From the NCBI GenBank assembly GCA_025362655.1, contig JANYFM010000219.1, positions 1-47,679 of the forward strand: a stretch of 47,679 nt of DNA. Reading direction: 5' to 3'. The notes under the pieces were generated by a model. It made no database searches. It was not told where the DNA came from and was given only the letters and a program-made list of their open reading frames with translations. How positions within the stretch are numbered: position 1 is the stretch's first letter; each line of letters begins with the position of its first letter. The DNA comes from Hyphomicrobiales bacterium (GTDB lineage Bacteria > Pseudomonadota > Alphaproteobacteria > Rhizobiales > Beijerinckiaceae). This document shows, in pieces, positions 1-9,294 of this stretch. Position numbers and translations under genes: made by a program.

Positions 1-2
1 CA

Positions 3-1514
3 CCTGTTCGTCGCCGCGTCTCCCTGCGCGGCCTTCTGCTCGGCGCGGCGGCGGCGCTTGTCGTTGGCGGCGCCGCGGTCCAGACGGCGCTGCCCCCCGC
101 GCCGGCTTTTGCGCTGGCGCAGAACCTCTCCGCCAGCCCGGTTTCTTTCGCTGACACCGTTGAGCATGTGCGCGGCGCGGTGGTCTCCGTCAAAGTAAAA
201 GTGCTGGAGACGAAGATTGCCGCCGGCGATGACCAGGAGGAGGGCCCTGGCATGCAGCCGGGCGATCCCCTGGAGCGCTTCTTCCGCCGCTTCGGCGAAG
301 GCCAGAACGGCATGCCGGGACGCCCGGGATCGCCCAATCAGGGGCAAGGCCAAGGCCAGCGTCCGCGCGCCGGCCAGGCCCAGGGCTCCGGCTTCATTAT
401 CTCCGCCGACGGCTATGTCGTGACCAACAACCACGTTATTGAAAACGCGACGGAGGTTTTATTGACGCTGGACGATGGGCGGACGCTGTCCGCGGCCATC
501 GTCGGCGCCGACAAGAAGACCGATCTCGCGCTGCTGAAAATCAAGGACGGCGGAAATTTCCCGTTCGTGCCGTGGTCCGCCGCAACGCCGCGCGTCGGCG
601 ATTGGGTGGTCGCGATCGGGAATCCCTTCGGCCTCGGCGGCACCGTCACGGCGGGCATCGTCTCGGCGCGCGGCCGCGACATAGGCTCAGGCCCCTATGA
701 CGATTTCCTGCAGATCGATGCGCCCGTCAACCGCGGCAATTCCGGCGGGCCGACGTTTAACCTCAATGGCGAAGTTGTCGGCGTCAACACCGCGATTTAT
801 TCGCCCTCGGGCGGCAGCGTCGGCATCGGCTTTGCCATTCCCTCGGAAACCGCCAAGAGCGTGATCGCGTCCCTGAAGGATAACGGCTCGGTCTCGCGCG
901 GCTGGATCGGCGTGCAAATTCAGCCGGTCACCGCCGACATCGCGGAATCCCTCGGCCTTAAATCGCAGAAAGGCGCGCTTGTCGCGGAAGCCCAGGCGAA
1001 CACGCCCGCCTCCGCCGCCGGTCTGCGTTCGGGCGATGTGATCACCGCCGTCAACGGCGAGAAAATCGACGGTCCGCGCGATCTCTCGCGCCGCATCGCG
1101 GGGCTCGGCCCGGAGAAGCGCGTCGAGATCACCTATGCCCGCGACGGGGCTGAGAAGACCGCGACGGTGCGCCTTGGCACGCTGCCGGCCGAAGCGCGCG
1201 CGGCCGCCGAACGCCCGGTCCGCGCCGAGCCCGGCAAGCTCAGCGGCTTTGGCCTGACCCTCGCGCCCGCCGGAGCCGGCAAGGAAGGCGTCGTGATCTC
1301 GGAGGTCGATCCCGACGGCGCGGCCGCGCAAAAGGGATTGCGCAAAGGCGACGTGATCCTGGAGGCATCGGGCAGGCCGGTGGCCACCCCCGCCGACGTG
1401 CGCGGAGCCGTGGAGGCCGCCCGCAAAGAGGGCCGCAAGACCGTGCTGCTGCGCGTTAAGTCCGCTGAGGGCGTGCGCTTCGTCGCCCTCGCCGCCGCGG
1501 CCTCCGCCGGCTGA
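3..1514 (+). CDS. Do/DegP-like periplasmic serine protease with two PDZ domains (5' end truncated by window start)
   Basis: Reading frame is open upstream of the listed start (168) to the window edge, encoding RRRVSLRGLLLGAAAALVVGGAAVQ..., a signal-peptide-like stretch. S1C triad motifs: TNNHV (His), DLALLK (Asp), NRGNSGGP (Ser). Two PDZ-like segments follow. Confidence 0.93.
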   Translation, partial: PVRRRVSLRGLLLGAAAALVVGGAAVQTALPPAPAFALAQNLSASPVSFADTVEHVRGAVVSVKVKVLETKIAAGDDQEEGPGMQPGDPLERFFRRFGEGQNGMPGRPGSPNQGQGQGQRPRAGQAQGSGFIISADGYVVTNNHVIENATEVLLTLDDGRTLSAAIVGADKKTDLALLKIKDGGNFPFVPWSAATPRVGDWVVAIGNPFGLGGTVTAGIVSARGRDIGSGPYDDFLQIDAPVNRGNSGGPTFNLNGEVVGVNTAIYSPSGGSVGIGFAIPSETAKSVIASLKDNGSVSRGWIGVQIQPVTADIAESLGLKSQKGALVAEAQANTPASAAGLRSGDVITAVNGEKIDGPRDLSRRIAGLGPEKRVEITYARDGAEKTATVRLGTLPAEARAAAERPVRAEPGKLSGFGLTLAPAGAGKEGVVISEVDPDGAAAQKGLRKGDVILEASGRPVATPADVRGAVEAARKEGRKTVLLRVKSAEGVRFVALAAAASAG

Positions 1515-1571
1515 GGCGGTAATGTTGGGCCCTGCGCGCAAGCGCGCCGGAACCTTGCGGGCGAGGACATT

Positions 1572-1697
1572 GCGAAGCCGGCGGCCGGGAGCAATCCCGG
1601 CCTGCCGGTTTTGGCGAAGCCGGCGGCCCGGAGCAAACCCGGCCTGCCGTTTTTGGCGAAGCGGGCGGCCTGAAGCAAACCCGGCCTGCCGTTTTTG
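1572..1697. repeat. Three tandem 42-bp repeats, each with a hairpin-like core followed by a T-run
   Basis: Units 1572-1613, 1614-1655, 1656-1697: gcgaagc(c/g)ggcggcc(g/c/t)g(g/a)agcaa(t/a)cccggcctgccg(g/t)ttttg. Unit 1 contains the perfect stem-loop GGCCGGGA-GCAA-TCCCGGCC. Confidence 0.9.
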
Positions 1698-1712
1698 CGC
1701 GGAACCCGCTAT

Positions 1713-2405
1713 ATGACGGATATGCGGATTCTCATCATCGAGGACGATTCTGAAGCGGCGGCCTATCTCGTCAAGGCGTTTCGCGAGGCCGGCCATCTTT
1801 GCGATCACGCCGGCGACGGGCTCGAAGGCTATGGCCTCGCCCGCGACGGCGATTACGACGTGCTGATTGTCGACCGCATGCTGCCAAAGCTCGATGGCCT
1901 CTCGCTGATCGGCGGCCTGCGCGAGCAGAAAGTCGAAACCCCCGTTCTCATTCTTTCGGCGCTCGGCCAGGTCGATGACCGCGTCAAGGGACTGCGCGCC
2001 GGCGGCGACGACTATCTCGCCAAACCCTATGCGTTCTCGGAACTCCTTGCCCGTGTTGAGGTGCTCGCCCGCCGAAAGCGCGGCGGCGGCGGCGAGCCGA
2101 CAGGCTACCGTGTCGGCGATCTTGAGCTTGACCGGCTCACCCACACGCTGACCCGCGCCGGCAAAGAGATCACGCTGCAGCCGCGCGAGTTCCGGCTGCT
2201 TGAATATCTGATGCGCAACGCCGGCCGGGTCGTGACCCGCACGATGCTGCTGGAACACGTGTGGGATTATCACTTCGATCCGCAGACCAATGTCATTGAT
2301 GTCCACGTGTCGCGCCTGCGCGGCAAGATCGACAAGGGAAACGCAACGCCGCTGCTCCACACCATCCGCGGCGCGGGATACATGATCCGTGACGGCGCTC
2401 GGTAA
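1713..2405 (+). CDS. OmpR/PhoB-family two-component response regulator
   Basis: MTDMRILIIEDDSEAAAYL, VLIVDRMLPKLDGL phospho-acceptor region, C-terminal winged helix (FRLLEYLMRNAGRVVTRTMLLEHVW). Start placed at the internal ATG at 1713. Confidence 0.92.
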   Translation: MTDMRILIIEDDSEAAAYLVKAFREAGHLCDHAGDGLEGYGLARDGDYDVLIVDRMLPKLDGLSLIGGLREQKVETPVLILSALGQVDDRVKGLRAGGDDYLAKPYAFSELLARVEVLARRKRGGGGEPTGYRVGDLELDRLTHTLTRAGKEITLQPREFRLLEYLMRNAGRVVTRTMLLEHVWDYHFDPQTNVIDVHVSRLRGKIDKGNATPLLHTIRGAGYMIRDGAR

Positions 2406-3864
2406 ACTCATCCGCACCACGGCTTTCAAGCTGTCGCTGGGCTTTGTCGTGATGTTTGCGGTCGGCGCGGCGCTGCTGCTGGGCCGCGTCGGCTTCACCG
2501 TGCGCAGTCTTCTCGATGAACAATCCTCCCAGACCATTGATGCCGAGCTGACGGGCCTCTCCGAGCAATACCGCCGCGGCGGCGTCCGCACTCTGGTTGA
2601 TGCGGTTGAACGGCGCGCCGGGCGGCCCGGGGCCTCGCTTTATCTGGTGACGACGGCGGCCGGCGAGCGCATCGCCGGCAATGTCGGCCAGCTTCCCGCC
2701 GGCGTGCTCGACACGCCCGGCGCGGTGGAGACGGTTTACCGGCACGTTGACGAGCAATCCGCCACGCATGTGGCGCTGGCGCGCGTGTTTCTGCTGCCCG
2801 GCGGGTTTCGCCTGCTGGTCGGGCGCGACCTCTCCGACCGCGAAAATCTCGGGCGCGTGCTGGCGCGCACACTCGTGACTTCGCTGCTGTGGCTGACCGC
2901 GCTGGGCGCCGCCGGCGGATTGTTTGTGGCGCGCCGTGTGCTGCGCCGCGTGGACGCCATGACCGGCACCGCGCAAACCATCATGGCCGGCGATCTCGCG
3001 CGCCGCCTGCCGCTGGCGGGCAGCAATGATGAGCTCGACCGCCTCGCGCTGAATCTCAACGCCATGCTCGACCGCATCGGCGAATTGATGCGCGGCCTCG
3101 AAGAGGTTTCCGCCAATATCGCGCATGATCTGCGCACGCCGCTGACGCGCCTTCGCAACGGCGCGGAACAGGCGCTGCGCGCGGCTTCCGCAGCCCCCGC
3201 GGACTACCGCGCGGCATTGGAGAAGGTGTTGGAGGAATCCGACGCACTGATCCGGATTTTCAACGCTCTGCTGCTGATCGCCCGCGCCGAGGCGGGCGGT
3301 GAACAGAGGGGCATGGCGGATTTCGACGCGGCCCTTGTGGCGCGCGATGTCGCCGAAATCTACGAGCCGCTGGCCGAGGAGCAGGGCATGTCGCTGCTGG
3401 TTGACGCGGCGGGCGCGCAGTGGGTGCGCGGCAGCCGGGAGCTTGTTGGGCAGGCGCTCGCCAATATCATCGACAATGCGATCAAATACGGCAAGGCTTC
3501 GCCGGATGCGGCCCCCGGCGAAACCGGCGTGCGCGTCACCGCCCGCCGCGCCGGCGATAGGGTTGAGATCGAAGTATGCGATCACGGGCCGGGAGTCGCG
3601 CCCGCCGACCGCGAGCGCGTGCTCGAGCGGTTCGTGCGGCTGGAAGGCTCCCGATCCAGCGCCGGGTCGGGCCTTGGCCTTTCGCTGGCGGCGGCTGTCG
3701 CGCGGCTGCATCATGGCGCGATCCGTCTTGAGGACAATGCGCCGGGCCTGCGCGTTGTTCTCGCCCTGCCGCGGGGAAATGCCACGCCGGCGGTATCGCC
3801 GGAAAATTCCACGCCGGAGGCGCTGCCGCCGCCGGAAATCCGCCTCATCGAAAAAGCCGAATGA
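2389..3864 (+). CDS. Sensor histidine kinase (TM, HAMP, HisKA, HATPase)
   Basis: VSANIAHDLRTPLTRLRNG H-box, NIIDNAIKYG N-box, GSGLGLSLA G-box. Overlaps the response regulator stop. Confidence 0.92.
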   Translation: MTALGKLIRTTAFKLSLGFVVMFAVGAALLLGRVGFTVRSLLDEQSSQTIDAELTGLSEQYRRGGVRTLVDAVERRAGRPGASLYLVTTAAGERIAGNVGQLPAGVLDTPGAVETVYRHVDEQSATHVALARVFLLPGGFRLLVGRDLSDRENLGRVLARTLVTSLLWLTALGAAGGLFVARRVLRRVDAMTGTAQTIMAGDLARRLPLAGSNDELDRLALNLNAMLDRIGELMRGLEEVSANIAHDLRTPLTRLRNGAEQALRAASAAPADYRAALEKVLEESDALIRIFNALLLIARAEAGGEQRGMADFDAALVARDVAEIYEPLAEEQGMSLLVDAAGAQWVRGSRELVGQALANIIDNAIKYGKASPDAAPGETGVRVTARRAGDRVEIEVCDHGPGVAPADRERVLERFVRLEGSRSSAGSGLGLSLAAAVARLHHGAIRLEDNAPGLRVVLALPRGNATPAVSPENSTPEALPPPEIRLIEKAE

Positions 3865-6803
3865 GCGCGCCCGCTCCCTCAGCCGGCGGCGGCGTGCCGT
3901 TGGCGCAGGCTTTGCGGCGCGCGCCGAAGCTTGCCAGCCCCCGCGCCCCGCGCGCGCGGCTGGCGGAATTTTGCGCTGAAAAAGCCGGCGCGGAAATCGC
4001 GGAGCTTGCGAAGCTTGAAACGGTCCGCGCGCTGCTGGAGGGAATCGCCGGTCATTCCCCCTATCTTTGGAGCCTCGCGCGGCAGGACGCGCCGCGCCTC
4101 GCGCGCCTGCTGCGCCTGCCGCCGGATGAGAGCCTCGCGCGGCTGCTCGATGCCATGGCCGCCGCGCTGGAGGCGGCCCAAAGCGCCGCTGACGCGATGC
4201 CGGCGCTGCGCAAAGCCAAACAGGAGGCCGCGCTGCTCATCGCGCTCGCCGATCTCGGAGGCGTCTGGGACCTCGGCGCGGTCACCGGCGCGCTGTCGCT
4301 GTTCGCCGATGCGGCGGTTTCGGGCGCTCTCAATTTTCTGCTGCGCGGCGCGGCGCTGGCCGGAAAACTTCTGCCCCCGGATGGCGGCGGCGTCACGCGC
4401 GGCTGCGGCGTCTGCGTGCTGGCGCTCGGCAAGCACGGCGCGCGCGAACTCAACTACTCCAGCGACACCGATCTTGTTGTTCTTTACGATCCCGCGGCGG
4501 CCCGGCTGGCGCCGGGAGCGGAGCCGGCGCCGTTCTACGTGCGGCTGACCAGGGACCTTGCCGCTCTTTTGCAGGAGCGCACCGGCGAGGGCTATGTGCT
4601 GCGGGTTGACCTGCGGCTGCGGCCCGATCCCGGCTCGACGGCGGCGGCCGTCTCCATTCCCGCGGCGATGGATTATTACGAGTCCGTCGGCCAGAACTGG
4701 GAGCGCGCCGCCTTTATCAAAGCCCGCGCCGTCGCCGGCGATATTGATTTGGGCAAAAATTTTCTGGCGGGCCTCGCGCCTTTCATCTGGCGAAAATATT
4801 TCGACTACGCGGCCATCGCCGACATCCACGCGATGAAGCGCCAGATACATGCGGTGCGCGGCCATGCCGAGGTCGCGGTGGCCGGGCACGATGTGAAGCT
4901 TGGCCGCGGCGGCATCCGCGAGGTCGAATTCTTCGTGCAGACCCAGCAGCTCATTTTCGGCGGCAAGCGCGCCAATCTGCGCGGAGCGCAAACGCTTGGC
5001 ATGCTAGAAGAGCTTTGCCGGGACGGATGGGTGAAAGCCCCGGCCGTGAAGGACCTGTCGGGCGCCTATGTTTTTCTGCGCGAAATCGAACACCGCCTTC
5101 AAATGATAGCCGATGAGCAGACCCAGCGGCTGCCTTCGGGCGCGGCGCTGCGAACCTTCGCGCGGTTTTGCGGCTTTGGCGGGACGCCGGGATTTTCGCG
5201 GCGGCTGACGCGCCATCTGCGCGCGGTGGAGCGGTGCTACGCGCGGCTGTTCGAGGCCTCGCCGGGTCTCGACACTCAGCTCGGCAGTCTCGTCTTTGCC
5301 GGGGCGGAGGACGATCCCGCGACGCTTGTCACGCTGCGCAAAATGGGATTCCGCGATGCGCCGCTGGCGGCGGAGACGATCCGCGGCTGGCACTTTGGCC
5401 GCCGGGCCGCCATTCAAAGCCCGCGCGCGCGCGAAGTGCTTACAGAACTGGTTCCGCCGCTGCTGGAGGCATTCGCGGGCAGCGGCGAGCCCGACACGGC
5501 GCTGCTGGCCTTTGACGCGGCGCTCGCGCGCATGCCTGCGGCGATTGAGCTGCTTTCCATTCTCAAATCGAACGCCGATATCCGCGGGCTCTTCGCGGAT
5601 ATTCTCGGCGGCGCGCCCCGCCTCGCTGAATCTGTGATCGCGCGCCCCCACGTGCTGGATGCCGCCATTGATTCCGCGCCGGCCGGGGCCGGTCCCGGCC
5701 CGCGCGCTTATGCGGCGCGGGCGCGCCGCCTGCTTGCCGCGGCGCCGCGCGCCGAAGACTTTCTCGATGCCTGCCGCGACATGGCCCATGAGGAGAAATT
5801 TCTGACCGGCGCGCGCATGCTGGCCGGAACGATCACCGCGGCGGCGGCGGGCCGCGCTTATTCCGCGCTGGCGGACGCGCTCACCGATGCGGCGCTGGCC
5901 CATGCGCAGCATGCTTTTGAGACTGAATATGGACGCGTGGCCGGCGGGCGCTGCGCGGTGCTGGGCATGGGCAAGCTCGGCTCGCGCGAAATGACCGCCG
6001 CATCCGATCTTGATCTCATTGTGATTTATGATTTTGATCCGGAGCGTCCGGAATCGCGCGGCCCGCGCAGCCTTCACGCTTCGCAATATCACACGCGGCT
6101 TGCCCAGCGGCTGGTTTCCTCGCTGACCGCCGCGACACGCGGGGGGACGCTTTATAATGTGGATTTGCGGCTGCGCCCCTCCGGCAACAGAGGCCCCGTC
6201 GCGGTTCAGCTTTCGGCTTTCAAAGACTATCAAAAAAACGAAGCGGAAACCTGGGAGCACATGGCGCTGACGAGAGCCCGCGTGATCTGCGGCGACGCGT
6301 CGCTGGCGCTCGATGTGAGGCGCGCCGTGCGCCAAATCCTCGCCGCGCCGCGCGATGAAACACCTCTGCGGCGCGAAGTGCTGGAAATGCGGCGGCTGAT
6401 CGCCGCTGAAAAAGGCGAAAGCGATCCGTGGGATCTAAAACTCGCGTCCGGCGGCATTGTCGATATCGAATTTCTCGCGCAATACTGGTGCCTGCGTCAC
6501 GCCGCCCGGCATCCGGCTGTTCTCGATACAAATACGCTCGGCGTGATCGGCAAAGCGGCTCGGCTCGGATTGATTTGCGCCGGGGATGCGGAATTGCTCT
6601 CGCGGGCCGGGCGGCTCTATGCGCAGGTGACGCAGATGCAGCGGCTGGCGGTGAATGGCCGCTTCGATCCGGATGCCGCCGCCCCCGGCGTTCTGCGCCG
6701 CATCGCGCTTGCCGCGAATGTTCCGGATTTCAAACACCTGGCGCGGACACTTATGGAAACGCGCCTTGAGACGCGCGCTTTGTTTGAGCGCGTGTTGGGA
6801 TAG
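3861..6803 (+). CDS. glnE: Bifunctional glutamine-synthetase adenylyltransferase/deadenylyltransferase
   Basis: 980 aa with two nucleotidyltransferase cores: GARELNYSSDTDLVVLYD and GSREMTAASDLDLIVIYDFD. GlnE-like over full length. Confidence 0.95.
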   Translation: MSAPAPSAGGGVPLAQALRRAPKLASPRAPRARLAEFCAEKAGAEIAELAKLETVRALLEGIAGHSPYLWSLARQDAPRLARLLRLPPDESLARLLDAMAAALEAAQSAADAMPALRKAKQEAALLIALADLGGVWDLGAVTGALSLFADAAVSGALNFLLRGAALAGKLLPPDGGGVTRGCGVCVLALGKHGARELNYSSDTDLVVLYDPAAARLAPGAEPAPFYVRLTRDLAALLQERTGEGYVLRVDLRLRPDPGSTAAAVSIPAAMDYYESVGQNWERAAFIKARAVAGDIDLGKNFLAGLAPFIWRKYFDYAAIADIHAMKRQIHAVRGHAEVAVAGHDVKLGRGGIREVEFFVQTQQLIFGGKRANLRGAQTLGMLEELCRDGWVKAPAVKDLSGAYVFLREIEHRLQMIADEQTQRLPSGAALRTFARFCGFGGTPGFSRRLTRHLRAVERCYARLFEASPGLDTQLGSLVFAGAEDDPATLVTLRKMGFRDAPLAAETIRGWHFGRRAAIQSPRAREVLTELVPPLLEAFAGSGEPDTALLAFDAALARMPAAIELLSILKSNADIRGLFADILGGAPRLAESVIARPHVLDAAIDSAPAGAGPGPRAYAARARRLLAAAPRAEDFLDACRDMAHEEKFLTGARMLAGTITAAAAGRAYSALADALTDAALAHAQHAFETEYGRVAGGRCAVLGMGKLGSREMTAASDLDLIVIYDFDPERPESRGPRSLHASQYHTRLAQRLVSSLTAATRGGTLYNVDLRLRPSGNRGPVAVQLSAFKDYQKNEAETWEHMALTRARVICGDASLALDVRRAVRQILAAPRDETPLRREVLEMRRLIAAEKGESDPWDLKLASGGIVDIEFLAQYWCLRHAARHPAVLDTNTLGVIGKAARLGLICAGDAELLSRAGRLYAQVTQMQRLAVNGRFDPDAAAPGVLRRIALAANVPDFKHLARTLMETRLETRALFERVLG

Positions 6804-6819
6804 CCGGCGCGCCGGCCTG

Positions 6820-9114
6820 TCATGCCGCGTGCCAAGCGGCGCTTGGCGGCGCGCGCTGCATTGCCGGCGGTTCCAGCGGTATCTGCGCCCGCACGATGGT
6901 GCCGGCGCCGACGGTCGAGCGGATTTTGATGGAGCCGCCGTGCAGCTCGAGGATGGAGCGGGCGATGGCAAGGCCGAGGCCGGAGCCTTTGACGCCGTTT
7001 TCCAGCGGCGCGCCGATCTGCTCGAAGGGAATGACAACGCGGGGCAGGGCGTGCCGCGCGATTCCCGCGCCATTGTCCTCAACGAAAAAATTGACGGAGG
7101 ACGCGAGGCGGCGCGTGCGGATTGAAACACGCCCGCCCCGCGGCGTGAATTTCACGGCGTTTCCCATAAGCCCGGTGATGACTTTTTCGATCTGCGCCCG
7201 GTCCGCGCGGATGGTTTCGCTGGTTCGGACGTCGACACTGACCACGATATTTTTTTGATCGGCGGCCGCCCGGACGTTCTCGACCGCGGCCAGCACAATA
7301 TCCTCGATCCGGAACTCGCCGTATTCAAGCCGCATGCGCCCGGCGTCGATCCTGGACATGTCCAGCACGTCCGAAATGAAGCTGTGAAGATGCTCGCCGC
7401 TTTCGCGGATGTGCGCGCTGTATTCCACATAGCGCGCGCACCCGAGCGCGCCGAAGGTCTCGCGCTCCATCAGCTCGGCAAAGCCGATGATGGCGTTGAG
7501 CGGCGTGCGAAGCTCGTGGCTCATGTTGGCGAGGAATTCCGATTTGGCCTGATTGGCGCTTTCCGCGTGGGCCTTTTGCTCAAGATAGCGCTCCGCGAGG
7601 TCGGTCATCTGGGACGCCTGCGCCTCCAGCGTCTCGCGCGAGCGGCGCAGGTCCGCGATGCTCGCCATAAGCTGGCGCTCGGAATCCACCAGCTGCTCCT
7701 CGTGGCGTTTCAGCGTCGTGATGTCGGTTCCCACGGACACATAGCCGCCGTCATTGGTGCGCCGCTCATTGATCTGGAGCCAGCGCCCGTCATCGAGGCG
7801 CGCCTCGTAGGTCCGCGCGTTGCCGCGCGCCGGGCTGCCGGAAGCCGGCAGCATCCGCGCCTGCGGAGACGTGCCGCCGGCCATCAGCTCCGAATACGAA
7901 ATTCCAGCGCCTGCCGCCCCGCCGTCAAGGCCGTGGAGGCGCTGAAATTTTGAATTGCACATCACCATGCGGTTGCCCGCGTCCCAAAGCACAAAAGCTT
8001 CGGAGATGGTCTCGATGGCATCGCGCAGGCGCATGTCCGCGGTGGCGCTCCTTTCGGCGAGAAGTTTTTGCTCGGTGATGTCGACGGCGATCCCGACCAG
8101 ATGCGCGCCCGCGTCGCCCTCCTTGCGCACCAGCTCGGCGCGCGCCCGCAGCCACATCCAGCCGCCGACGCCGTCGAGCACGCGGAACTCATGATCGATG
8201 CTGTCGGTTTCCGAGGCGGCGAGCAGTTCGGCGATGCGCGCGAGATCGCCGTCTCCGGGATGAATCATGGCGTTGACATCGCCGCAGGAAAGCCACGGGC
8301 CCGAGGGCTCGCGCCCGAGTATCGCGTGCATGGAGGCGGACCAGTAAATTCGGCCGCGCGCGATGTCCCAGTCCCATAATCCGCAGCGCCCGCGGCTGAG
8401 GGCGGTTTCGATGCGCTCCCGCATCCGCTCGCCGCCGGCGGCCGCGGCGCGCGCGCGCCGGGTCTGCGATATCCACGCCAGCGACATAAGCGCCAGCGCG
8501 CCGAGACACGCCAATGTCATAAGACCGGTTTGCAGGGCGCGCGCGCGCCAGGCCGCAAGCGCATCCTCCAGCGGCTGAATCACCGCCGCCTGGCCGGCCG
8601 CGCCTTTCAGATTTCGCACCGCCGCCAGCGCCTCCGCGCCGTCCGGCAGAATGACGCGCATCACGCCGGCCTGTTCTCCAAAGGTTGTCAGAGCCTGCGC
8701 GGCGCCGAGGCGGTCATTCAGCGTCTTGATGGAATCCGGCAGCGGCGGCGCCGAAAAAACAATCGCGCCCAGCGCGTCGGCGATGACCGCTTGGCGGCCG
8801 TTGGCTAGAGCGGCGGGCGAAAAAATAAAACCGCCGCCGGAGCGCGGCGCGTTGAATTCGTGCGCGACGGCGGCGGCGGCCAGTTCGAGACCGGCGCTTG
8901 CGGCGGCGATTTCAGTGTCGCGTTCGCGCGCCGCCAGCAGCGCTGTGACGCCGAGCGCGCTCGCGATGAAAGCGGCGGCGAGCGCGAGGACGCAATGATC
9001 CATCCACGCGCCGCGGGCGCCGGCGCCCCGGCTTGCGCGCGGCGCGAAAAAAAGCGCAAAATCCCGCCACGCGCCGGAACGAATCGGCGCGCTGGCCAAA
9101 TCGGCATGGGTCAT
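6820..9114 (-). CDS. PAS-domain hybrid-less sensor histidine kinase
   Basis: LANMSHELRTPLNAIIGFAELM H-box, GSGLGLAIARSI G-box, PAS/PAC-like segments, N-terminal TM helices. Start set at 9114, which is preceded by a GAGGAGG Shine-Dalgarno sequence; the ORF extends to 9276. Confidence 0.88.
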   Translation of the reverse strand: MTHADLASAPIRSGAWRDFALFFAPRASRGAGARGAWMDHCVLALAAAFIASALGVTALLAARERDTEIAAASAGLELAAAAVAHEFNAPRSGGGFIFSPAALANGRQAVIADALGAIVFSAPPLPDSIKTLNDRLGAAQALTTFGEQAGVMRVILPDGAEALAAVRNLKGAAGQAAVIQPLEDALAAWRARALQTGLMTLACLGALALMSLAWISQTRRARAAAAGGERMRERIETALSRGRCGLWDWDIARGRIYWSASMHAILGREPSGPWLSCGDVNAMIHPGDGDLARIAELLAASETDSIDHEFRVLDGVGGWMWLRARAELVRKEGDAGAHLVGIAVDITEQKLLAERSATADMRLRDAIETISEAFVLWDAGNRMVMCNSKFQRLHGLDGGAAGAGISYSELMAGGTSPQARMLPASGSPARGNARTYEARLDDGRWLQINERRTNDGGYVSVGTDITTLKRHEEQLVDSERQLMASIADLRRSRETLEAQASQMTDLAERYLEQKAHAESANQAKSEFLANMSHELRTPLNAIIGFAELMERETFGALGCARYVEYSAHIRESGEHLHSFISDVLDMSRIDAGRMRLEYGEFRIEDIVLAAVENVRAAADQKNIVVSVDVRTSETIRADRAQIEKVITGLMGNAVKFTPRGGRVSIRTRRLASSVNFFVEDNGAGIARHALPRVVIPFEQIGAPLENGVKGSGLGLAIARSILELHGGSIKIRSTVGAGTIVRAQIPLEPPAMQRAPPSAAWHAA

Positions 9115-9294
9115 GCCGGGCCTCCTCGAAAAAATATCAACCCGGAGCCAATGTGCCGCATCGCCTCGAATCACGCCCATGTGAATCGCGGCGGGGTGAT
9201 TTGTCCAGAAGTTAATGAATGGTTGATGCGATTTTTTTAGCCCCGCGCGGCGCCCGGAATCAAAACGTGAGTCCAAAAAGCGAACACGGCCCGC

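Noticed and set aside
687-2591. 634-aa minus-strand ORF opposite the protease and response regulator
   Set aside because: Shadow ORF typical of high-GC coding DNA; low-complexity composition and the plus-strand genes have clear family motifs.
2293-3714. 473-aa minus-strand ORF
   Set aside because: Antisense to a clear histidine kinase; no recognisable domain.
5004-6335. 443-aa minus-strand ORF
   Set aside because: Antisense to glnE; composition rich in R/A/G/H, no motifs.
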